A DNA stretch of 39,067 bases from positions 1 through 39,067 of the IMG/VR virus record IMGVR_UViG_3300032242_001645; one strand, 5' to 3'. Shown here piece after piece: positions 33,601 to 39,067 of this stretch. A program made the position numbers and the translations under genes. The DNA comes from a virus. The notes under the pieces are model-generated. The model was given only the letters and a program-made list of their open reading frames with translations, did not search any database and was not told the origin of the DNA. Each line of letters starts with the position of its first letter. The first letter of the stretch is position 1.

Positions 33601-36600
33601 CTTGCAGCCGGCTCCGCTGGATCATTTAGTGATCAATTCAATATTGTCTATAGTGAAAAAGGTACTATACAGATATTAGATACTATTTGGGATTTTGCCA
33701 ACAATGATTATGGATTTGATTATGTAAACAGTTACGATCAAACACTGTTTGATCAAACACCGGACCTTGAACTTCAATATATTTTGTCTGCACTGAAAAA
33801 AGATATATTCATTAATGAATTAAAAATTAATTGGAATCTTTTCTTCTTTAAAGCAGTAAAATATGCATTGTCTGAACAAAAGTTATTAGATTGGGCATTT
33901 AAAACTTCCTTCATTAATGTAAAGAATTTAGCAGGAACATTGGATCAACGTACTATATATAAAATGCAAAATAGTGAATATTTTGAGAATTATGTAAATG
34001 AAGTTAAACCATATCATACCAGTATAAGAACCTTTACCACGGACTATACAACATTAGAATCATCTAAAACTTATACAACAGATTTTGATTTACCTACGTA
34101 TTATGATAAATCTACTGGTAAATTTATTAATGTTGAATCGAATGATCCGTTATTAGATACATATCCTTGGAAATCTTGGAAAGATAATAACTCTTATTCT
34201 ATTGGAAATATTTCAGTAGGACACGGAGGTAGTGGATATATTAATATACCTAGAGTTGATATAATTCCAGCAGTGGGAGATACAGGAACTGGAGCCACTG
34301 CTGTTGCACATATTAATTCCGGTGTTATATCTAGTATCAATATTGTAAATCACGGGCACGGATATAAAAAAGCTCCGACAATTAATCTTGTAGGCGGAGG
34401 TGAAACAAAACCAGCTGTTGCCTATGCACAGCTTGTAGGCAGCACGGTTCGTACTAATAAGATTGGTATGAAATTTGATAGGACTAATAAGAAAAGTCAA
34501 ATTGGAAATCTATCAGTTACTGATACATTTGTATGCAACGGGTCGGATAATAAATTTGTTTTAAATTGGTTGGCTGAGCCTGATAAATTTAAAATAAATG
34601 TTACACTTGATGGCGGATCTGTTCTACGATCAGATTATACTATTGAATATTATACTGAAATGTATAATGGATATAATAAAAAATTCAATAGAATATACTT
34701 TTTAAATTTTGATCCATTACCAGGACAAGTGCTAAAAGTAACATATATAAAAAATATTGAATTATTAACTGCCACAGAACGTATATTAAATTATTATACT
34801 GCAACATCTGGAATGGTAGGAGTGGATCTACCACAATTAATGGATGGTATAGAATATCCCGATACTGTAATATCTACGTTACCATTGGACTATACTACTG
34901 CCTGGGACATTACGTATACTCCATTTGGAAAATCTGCTTGGGCTGATAATATTTCTTACTATACAAATACCACAATATCTAGTACAGCTACTGCCGGTAC
35001 TAGTACATTGGTATTAACAACTACTACTGGATTAACTGTAGGTCAGCAAGCAAATATCATAGGATCTATTGTTAATAAATTTAGTACAACTACTGACATT
35101 GTCATTACTTCTATTAATACAGCAACAAACACTGTTGGTTTTAGTTCTACATTATCCGGAACAGTATATCCAGGATATGGAATAGAATTCTGGAACTATG
35201 ATGCAAATAATAATGCACTTGATAGTGCCATCGATGGCGGTACTTGGAACACATCGACAAGGATAAATGCTCTAGGTATTAATCCAGAAGATTTAACCAT
35301 TGACGGTGATATATTCTTATCTGCTGCATCAAGTTATGCTCCTGAAGAATTAGTGCCAGGATATGTAACAGAAAGTATAGGTATCAATGTTTATACCAAA
35401 AATCCTCAAGGTGCTCCTATAGTATTTGCTAATGGATTTGATGTACTAGCAGGCACAACTACCACTAACACATTAAGCATGGTTCCTCCTAGTGAAGGAA
35501 ATATAGTCGTTACGTTTGGCGGAAACTTGTTAGATTATACCACAACTACTAATTTTACAACATCAACACAATTTACCATCAATTGGAACACTAATGAAAT
35601 CACAATTCCTCCACAATCTACTAATGGTAGATTAGGGTATACAATATTAGGTATTGGCGGCGGCCGCCTTGAAACTCAGGCCGGTGTAGTTGATTTTGTA
35701 ATTATTACAGATAATACACCTTTTATTCAATTGCAAAGTTTATCAGATTATGGTAGCATTAAGAGTGCATATGTTACAGTAAATGGAAAATCTATTTCTA
35801 AAGTAACAACATCTACTGATTATGGTTATATGTTAACTTATTCTAATGATGATAATAATAGAGCTGCTGTGAATGTTTATAATTTACCTGCTGGCACAAA
35901 TACTGCTCAAGCATGGTTCTTTGCTAATGACTATAAGTATTTTAATGAAGTTAATCAAGAAACTATTCAAGTATTAGATGAAAGAATACAATCATATACA
36001 TTAAGTAACCCTCCGGGCATTGTTGAACCTATGGTAGGTCAGGCTATTGTAGAAGTTAAAGATCCTAGTGGTAGAAGAACTAGACTTTTACCACCATTTA
36101 TCAGTTACTATGATATTACCGGTCCTGCTATCACTACATTTAGAATTGATAATCATAAAGATCATCCAGCTGACACATTTACTATTAATAATGTAAGAGT
36201 TTATGTTAATGGAATTTTATTAAGAGCAGGATTTGATTTCTCAGTGAATTCAATTAATAGTACTGTAAATATAGATCCGGTTGCTCTACAAACAAAAGCT
36301 ACAATAGCTGTTATTGGATTACCAAGGAACAGAGATGTTCCGGTAGGGTATGATTATGATATAATTGGAAATACTTTAATTTTATCAGATCCTCATCATA
36401 TTGATTCTTTAATTCCTAATCGCGGAGTTTATAATGTTATCACATATACCGATCATGATGGTATGTTAATGAGAACAGAAAGATTTGATGGAAATCCAAG
36501 TAGAAGATACAAAATTAGTCGTCCAGTGCTTGATGATAATTATGTTTGGGTGGAATTTAATGGTGTTCCAATAACTAGTAAAACCGATTATGAAATATTA

Positions 36601-37797
36601 GACGATAGAGTAACTATACAAGTTAGTGATCAATATTATCATTCTACTGACGATAATATTGTTATACAAAGCATTAGCAGTGAAAAACTAGCATCTACAA
36701 TTTTAGGTTATAGAATATTCAATGATATTTTTAATAGAACACATTTTAAAAGATTATCTAAACAAAATACCACATATCTAACTAAACCATTAACATTTAC
36801 AGATACTGAAATTCATGTAGCAGATGCTAAAGTACTTACTCCGCCATTGATTAAAAAGAAAATACCCGGCGTGGTAATTATTGATGGCGAACGTATTGAA
36901 TTTTTTAATGTAACTGGTAATGTTTTAAGTCAGTTACGTAGAAGTACATTAGGTACATCACCTAGTTTTTATTCACAAGAAAATACAAAAGTAATTGATC
37001 AAAGTCCTGAACAAAATATTCCATTTAAAGAGAATATTTACAAGCAAATTCAATTTACTAAATCTAATGTTAACACTTATAACATTAGTAAAACTTCTAA
37101 AGTGCTTAACACAGGCACACAACATAGAATAAACAGTGATGGTATAACTTTGAGTTTAGGTGCAATATCTGCTCCAGATGATTATTTTGTATCAAATACA
37201 TTAACAACATCAACAGCAATATCTGCGGTTGACCAGGTAGAAGTATTTTATGGAGGTAGACCTCTACGTAAGTTAGGAATATTACAACAAGATGTTACTA
37301 TATCTTACGATAGTCCTAAGGCAATGATCAATACTGCTACGTTAGCATCTTCTAATCTATTACCAATTACAACAATAATGGGTTCTGCATATATTGTTAC
37401 TGCAACAAATCATGTATGGGTATATACTAACTCTAATGAAGCAGATTCTATCAATGGATATGTTTATCGTGGATTAAATTATCAACCTCCAGAATTTACT
37501 ATAACTATCAATACATCTACACAGGTATTAACATTAAATATTGCAGAAGGTATATCAGATAATGTTAAACTTGTTATTGTTAAAAAAGAATTTGCAAAAT
37601 CAGATGTATGGAATACAGTAGAAGGTGAAAATCAAACACATACATTAATGGATAGTGATACAGTACCTGCTAGATTCTTACAGTTAAAACCTGCAGAATT
37701 ACCGGACAAATATTATTATGGTGGAAACTTTGAACTGATGGATGCCACTGGACAAGTTTTATTAGACGAAAATGGAAAACCCTTAGAAGGAATATAA
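24673..37797 (+). CDS. 7: giant baseplate wedge protein, gp7-like, with an embedded beta-propeller
   Basis: This single 13.1-kb frame encodes 4374 residues, over four times T4 gp7 (1032 aa). It follows gp6 as gene 7 does in T4. The N-terminus (NLLPEFLKTDKNKKFLSSTIDQ, then QPPQLERIDGFIG, residues 9-48) resembles large structural proteins of aquatic T4-like phages. Residues about 1965-2420 hold seven FG-GAP-like repeats with (V/I)(G/S)AP turns near 1994, 2060, 2142, 2216, 2265, 2322 and 2404. Residues 2810-2880 and 3170-3245 each hold paired GxGY...AP beta motifs. The segment VNEVKPYHTSIRTF and the later NRTHFKRLS...IPGVVIIDGERIEFF block (about 4015-4085) are family-typical. It probably forms the wedge core plus added peripheral domains. 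The ribosome-binding site is weak (CGGAAA), suggesting coupling to gp6. Confidence 0.8.
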   Translation: MANKVIKSVNLLPEFLKTDKNKKFLSSTIDQLIQPPQLERIDGFIGSKLTPNYVSSTDFYISETLPLRKSYQLEPALTVKDSLGVVNDVIGLDDLTNEISTQGGIVNNLDRLYRTEFYSYDPHIDWDKLINYQTYYWLVNGPETILITGPLDAVTNRYTVLNIDDDILGKPTYTSISGITLSNGMKVRFGGSTFPESYLDNEYFVEGVGTAIKLVKYSLLSGATKIASSYTEHFDEHPFDEFPFDNSKTLPTTPDYITINRASQDLNPWSQNNRWVHADVIKASALANGLQPTYPDDKRARRPIIEFKADLKLFNFGSLGLKNIDLIDTITKDAFSTIEGSPGYYVDGLLLEQGNRVVFNADTNSRVRGKIYQVNYIAINGELKLELVDTGDIATMSSVGVNLGKTFAGTNWWFNGDTWQYSQQRTSLNQAPLFDLFDDNGNSYSDKTQYLSNFVGNKIFGYDVGTGTNDTVLGFPLKYKNSIGLGSYLFKNYFTSDVISLSVNNKEIKVSTAITYCKFANGTFANVWKTAADYQIPILQVVSTTEETSIIELTAIDNPTTVDLSLEVFVNGYVISNYTISKISGKYLINFDKSLPVSTNVLLKIRTDAVPNANGYYEPPLGLTNNPFNGPITSLTLSELSDHLHTMINKTDGFVGNFPGASNLRDLSDETKYGNRLISNVTPMSFANFFIGKKEHSVIDAITKAGDQYNQFKVLLLKKISEISDLSDPITDLDRVLTEINLDKDIQSPYYMSDMIAYGTDKKSRTWTITDSRNIIYPLASEFNPTVLSTHSILIYLNGNQLLSGIDYEFEVADSTVKILKLLSVGDTLTINDYHSTLGSFIPPTPSKLGLYPKYQPSIYQDYTYSTPVNVIQGHDGSITVAYNDFRDAIILEFEKRIYNNIKAEYRSELFDVNSIFDGAFRNSEYSNDEINQILSKDFLKWAGFYGIDYTLNNLFDESNSRTWNYQGGFNTTLGQPVNGSWRAIFKKFYDTDRPNTHPWEMLGIADKPIWWEKTYGVAPYTAGNDILWDDIEQGLNRNTGKVNPVYARPGLHTILPVDETGHLIDIQSLVINWTIYGRYQSWKFGDYSPAETVWRRSSYWPFAVQRLLALTKPAKYASIMYDTSRISKNIAGQWTYGEDHIFLNPKKSVIYGNGDELTSGYSVYIFEIGRQRTSNYITELVQDLSYLDFNLFYKVGGFVSKDKLQVVIDAIDPTSISPGALLPQEDYDLILNTSNPIKSSNISGIIVQRSNGKFVVKGYDRLNPYFTVYEPIRTVNTSVLTVGGISESYVTWNDSTTGGSTGLSSVDTTTANVSPSGKFYQAGQIVYKDNRFFRVKTSHQSGTTFNTAYFQPLADLPTVGGAIVQIANKFDTIEKQIPYGTEYTTIQEVYDLIIGYGKWLESQGFIFDEYNTDLSAPIDWNFTGKEFLYWTTQNWATNSIITLSPFANQLKYQLANSVVDNIFDSFYEYSILQANGVSMPQQNLNISREDGVFTIQTPNSTDGIYFATIHSVQKEHAMVFNNTTRFNDTIYDIETGYRQYRMKLSGFRTANWNGDYFSPGFIYDTAQISNWQKYSEYQIGNLVKFNGNYYSANQKIASSATFNFSEWDVLGSKPIAGLLPNFDYKINQFEDFYSLDIDNFDSAQQQMAQHLIGYTPRVYLNNIFTNPIAQYKFYQGFIKEKGTKNSISKLAKASVHNLQGELTFTEEWAFRIGQYGSYETYQELEVPLIEGTFIENPQVISFVDVKPLPSPNDLTYYSTDRIITPKDYVSSSTFVTSDTEFMLNTAGYVRIDDVNFTAYNEIDLVAIAASTAIVEGDAVWLGFKKDGGWDILRYVNLPAKIVEVIVSDAGAELTFSTNDAHKLIPGEVISITQFNTIVNGVYTVATVPTLNTFTVASTLSVISDNTPATPAQIFKFESAKFNNFDSLPSDDSLLKSPIGTKFWVNDDGFGKWVVYEKTKNYSSISKYSSPDLNGQKLGWSISHRYGSDIFVVGAPGNYENNNQGGISVYNNSDARLKFKYTLNHNVYYQTTSPDTPNEFGYSVVYDDHLFSNSGYGLIFAGAPAAGNIRSTGSIGSVRNASSGEAPSSFVHEGLVKISSIDAEANDENSRTFVLLSPRPSSYERFGSSLFVQRNADTKLLLVGAPQTANTGTGTVYAFTVITTATSNPYYTSTTLPLVDVTTATTVIPDAAITLGRGSQWGYSIAGSDDSKNIAISAPGYSYSTGIVQIFSGTIFRQTIRSPYGKNCRFGECMAMTPRGDYLFISAPNTRNDNQSFGKVAIYKKINSLFTFISEISNPLSKPGMKFGISLNISEFADTLAISSMGTNTKLPTTFDKTNLSIDALSQFDYNSTKFYDGVKSSGTVYVYSRKFDRFLLVEELYPPQTIAGTNFGRSISVDSNVVYVGAPGPSIATTGNSGLHKFVSTTTSSLTTLRHQENLVSVNTLQKVMLVDSFNEEILDYLDIIDPLKGKIGGIADQELKYKTSFDPAIYSIGNSTTVNDSSINWLDNHVGELWWDLSTVKYQWYEQGELTFRKNSWGRLFPGSTIDVYEWVSTEYLPSEWNTLADTAAGLTEGISGTPKFIDDTVYSVKQTYDATTGLFTSRYYYWVKNKIIIPNVKNRRLSSYQVSSIIENPTSYGLKYVAPISKDAIILSNIGSELVADRIHINISTDSIDNTIPKHTEWLLLQEGSAESRPNTLLEKKLIDSLIGHDSFGNLVPDPTLSSRIRYGIGIRPQQSLFKDRKAALRNLIEFTNSVLIKNQITGNYDFTNLNKQDVIPDEYSHAYDQIVEDNEGLAIIDTRQLALPKLSCTVKDGRIRSVSIDNVGFGYKVAPSVEIISPVESTAKITTEIDSSGRVISVNIADAGSGFPDDQPPMLKVRPYTVIVLADSVYNNKWTIFVYDTLRKEWLRSNTQKYNTTMYWKYQDWSSADFNKFIDYSASVDEIYEIDTVPLSIGQYIKVRNGGDGRYIILEKLAAGSAGSFSDQFNIVYSEKGTIQILDTIWDFANNDYGFDYVNSYDQTLFDQTPDLELQYILSALKKDIFINELKINWNLFFFKAVKYALSEQKLLDWAFKTSFINVKNLAGTLDQRTIYKMQNSEYFENYVNEVKPYHTSIRTFTTDYTTLESSKTYTTDFDLPTYYDKSTGKFINVESNDPLLDTYPWKSWKDNNSYSIGNISVGHGGSGYINIPRVDIIPAVGDTGTGATAVAHINSGVISSINIVNHGHGYKKAPTINLVGGGETKPAVAYAQLVGSTVRTNKIGMKFDRTNKKSQIGNLSVTDTFVCNGSDNKFVLNWLAEPDKFKINVTLDGGSVLRSDYTIEYYTEMYNGYNKKFNRIYFLNFDPLPGQVLKVTYIKNIELLTATERILNYYTATSGMVGVDLPQLMDGIEYPDTVISTLPLDYTTAWDITYTPFGKSAWADNISYYTNTTISSTATAGTSTLVLTTTTGLTVGQQANIIGSIVNKFSTTTDIVITSINTATNTVGFSSTLSGTVYPGYGIEFWNYDANNNALDSAIDGGTWNTSTRINALGINPEDLTIDGDIFLSAASSYAPEELVPGYVTESIGINVYTKNPQGAPIVFANGFDVLAGTTTTNTLSMVPPSEGNIVVTFGGNLLDYTTTTNFTTSTQFTINWNTNEITIPPQSTNGRLGYTILGIGGGRLETQAGVVDFVIITDNTPFIQLQSLSDYGSIKSAYVTVNGKSISKVTTSTDYGYMLTYSNDDNNRAAVNVYNLPAGTNTAQAWFFANDYKYFNEVNQETIQVLDERIQSYTLSNPPGIVEPMVGQAIVEVKDPSGRRTRLLPPFISYYDITGPAITTFRIDNHKDHPADTFTINNVRVYVNGILLRAGFDFSVNSINSTVNIDPVALQTKATIAVIGLPRNRDVPVGYDYDIIGNTLILSDPHHIDSLIPNRGVYNVITYTDHDGMLMRTERFDGNPSRRYKISRPVLDDNYVWVEFNGVPITSKTDYEILDDRVTIQVSDQYYHSTDDNIVIQSISSEKLASTILGYRIFNDIFNRTHFKRLSKQNTTYLTKPLTFTDTEIHVADAKVLTPPLIKKKIPGVVIIDGERIEFFNVTGNVLSQLRRSTLGTSPSFYSQENTKVIDQSPEQNIPFKENIYKQIQFTKSNVNTYNISKTSKVLNTGTQHRINSDGITLSLGAISAPDDYFVSNTLTTSTAISAVDQVEVFYGGRPLRKLGILQQDVTISYDSPKAMINTATLASSNLLPITTIMGSAYIVTATNHVWVYTNSNEADSINGYVYRGLNYQPPEFTITINTSTQVLTLNIAEGISDNVKLVIVKKEFAKSDVWNTVEGENQTHTLMDSDTVPARFLQLKPAELPDKYYYGGNFELMDATGQVLLDENGKPLEGI

Positions 37798-37798
37798 G

Positions 37799-39067
37799 AT
37801 GACAAAAATTACACAAACTCCGGTATTGACTACCGCAACAGATAATCAAACATATTTGTTGGTAATTGATAATGGTATAATTAAACGATTTAATTATAAA
37901 GCATTTGGTGAACAATTCTCAAATATATCAAGAGGTGATATTGGTTATATGGGTAGTCGAGGTAATCAAGGTTATTCTGGTAGTATTGGTTATCAAGGTG
38001 CCCAGGGAAATACAGGATATATGGGTAGTCAAGGTTCCCAAGGTTTTCAAGGATACAGTGGCAGTATAGGTTATCAAGGAGAACGTGGTGATACTGCCTA
38101 TATGGGCAGTCGGGGTTTTGCAGGATATTTTGGCAGTGTTGGTTTTACTGGTAGTTTAGGATATTTTGGTAGTGTTGGATATGTTGGATCTAAAGGAACA
38201 GATGGAACATCTGTCAATATCAAAGGTGCTGTAGTTAACACTATTAATTTGCCATCAAGTGGAAACACATTAGGGGACTCGTACCTTGTTTCTAGTACAG
38301 GACATCTTTGGATATATTCAGCTGCTTCAACACCAGGTTCAACAAATGGATTTGTTGATGCTGGAGTTCTTCAAGGCCCTCCGGGTTATATCGGCAGTAT
38401 TGGTAGTCAAGGGTACCAAGGAAATCAAGGTTACACCGGATCATTTGGCGTTCAGGGTTATCAAGGCTATCAAGGTTATACTGGATCAATTGGTAACCAA
38501 GGCCTTCAAGGATTCCAGGGAAGTATGGGTTATCAAGGATATGCGGGTAGTTTTGGTGGTCAAGGATTTCAAGGTGATACAGGTTATACTGGAAGTATTG
38601 GCATCCAAGGTAATCAAGGATATACTGGTTCATATGGATATCAAGGTTTCCAAGGTACTAGAGGATCAGATGGCTCTAGTGTCAATATTAAAGGTAATGT
38701 TGTTAATTCATCGGGATTGACTTCAATTGTTAGTCCCGCATTAGGTGACGGATATATTTCTTTAAGTAATGGTCATCTTTGGGTTTATACTAGTACAGGA
38801 TCAGTTAGTGGATTTAATGATGTTGGTACTATTCAAGGTCCTCAAGGCTATCAAGGGTACCAAGGCAATCAAGGTTACACTGGATCATTTGGCGTTCAAG
38901 GATTTCAAGGCTATCAAGGGCAGGGTTTCCAAGGCAATCAAGGCTTCCAAGGAAATCAAGGTACTGGTAATCAAGGTAACCAGGGATTCCAAGGCAATCA
39001 AGGAACTATTGGTGTACAAGGATCAACAAGTTTCACTCCGAGCGTTATTAGTTCAAATGGTTATGTA
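37799..39067 (+). CDS. collagen-like tail fibre/virion protein, N-terminal part
   Basis: The frame opens 2 bases after the gp7-like stop with an AGAAGGA ribosome-binding site and is still open at the window end (423 codons seen). Residues 1-45 are a small N-terminal domain (TYLLVIDNGIIKRFNYKAFGEQF), probably the virion anchor. Three Gly-x-y stretches follow (about 46-137, 198-292 and 351-413), rich in Gly-Tyr-Gln, Gly-Phe-Gln and Gly-Asn-Gln with almost no proline. They are separated by two copies of a globular module that begins GT/SDGT/SSVNIKG and contains GHLW(I/V)Y (from about 138 and 293). The repeats should form a collagen-type triple helix. It is probably a trimeric fibre or head/tail decoration. 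The Gly-x-y phase slips near the end (GYQGQGFQ). Confidence 0.8.
   Translation, partial: MTKITQTPVLTTATDNQTYLLVIDNGIIKRFNYKAFGEQFSNISRGDIGYMGSRGNQGYSGSIGYQGAQGNTGYMGSQGSQGFQGYSGSIGYQGERGDTAYMGSRGFAGYFGSVGFTGSLGYFGSVGYVGSKGTDGTSVNIKGAVVNTINLPSSGNTLGDSYLVSSTGHLWIYSAASTPGSTNGFVDAGVLQGPPGYIGSIGSQGYQGNQGYTGSFGVQGYQGYQGYTGSIGNQGLQGFQGSMGYQGYAGSFGGQGFQGDTGYTGSIGIQGNQGYTGSYGYQGFQGTRGSDGSSVNIKGNVVNSSGLTSIVSPALGDGYISLSNGHLWVYTSTGSVSGFNDVGTIQGPQGYQGYQGNQGYTGSFGVQGFQGYQGQGFQGNQGFQGNQGTGNQGNQGFQGNQGTIGVQGSTSFTPSVISSNGYV

Noticed and set aside
38286-38720. Long reading frames on both strands inside the fibre gene
   Set aside because: They arise because the Gly-x-y codon repeats stay open in several frames. 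The frame starting at 37799 has the ribosome-binding site, the correct spacing from the previous stop and the collagen pattern.
38400-39000. CRISPR-like array
   Set aside because: The repeats are short Gly-x-y codon repeats of irregular spacing within an open coding frame, with no unique spacers of even length.

Overview
The window is a stretch of virion-morphogenesis genes from a T4-like contractile-tailed myovirus. The evidence is a near-complete T4-type head module (gp20, prohead core, gp21, gp22, gp23), a baseplate module (gp26, gp51-like, gp48/54, gp53, hub, gp5, gp25, gp6, gp7-like), the gp46/gp47 recombination nuclease and the T4-type late sigma factor gp55. The DNA is visibly AT-rich, several gene starts are preceded by the T4 late-promoter octamer TATAAATA or a one-base variant, and the proteins resemble those of marine and freshwater T4-like phages more than coliphage T4. 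No photosynthesis gene, integrase, tRNA or host marker is visible, so the host cannot be named.

Layout. Positions 1-8786 are read leftward. A tape-measure-like protein is followed by portal gp20, an 80-aa conserved protein, an acidic gp67-like prohead core protein, protease gp21, scaffold gp22 and major capsid protein gp23. The gp23 message ends in a UUCG-capped terminator at 252-275, followed by a partial virion protein gene running off the left edge. Positions 8860-9953 (rightward) hold gp26 and a gp51-like protein, divergent from the tape-measure gene. Positions 9957-15699 are leftward again: gp55, then gp47-gp46-small basic protein-histone-like protein-GIY-YIG nuclease, then about 520 bp without a gene, then a low-complexity protein. 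Positions 15811-39067 are rightward: tail-tube cap/initiator, gp53, hub, gp5 spike, gp25, gp6, a 4374-residue gp7-like protein, and a collagen-like fibre gene cut by the right edge.

How it works together. Two sigma70-type promoters (one overlapping the upstream reading of gp55, one overlapping the gp55 stop codon) would switch on gp55 and the recombination operon with host polymerase. gp55 would then direct transcription from TATAAATA-type late promoters in front of the head, tail and baseplate genes. The prohead core (gp67-like, gp22) and portal nucleate the capsid of gp23, gp21 matures it, and the baseplate wedge and hub genes build the tail.

Most notable items: (i) a gene-free, relatively GC-rich block at 10644-11027 whose ends are complementary over 9 bp and which contains many internal helices, a candidate structured RNA I cannot assign to a known family; (ii) a seven-blade FG-GAP-like beta-propeller apparently embedded in the giant gp7-like protein; (iii) a collagen-like fibre with Tyr/Phe-Gln triplets interrupted by a repeated 'SVNIKG' module; (iv) a late promoter cradled in an 11-bp inverted repeat.
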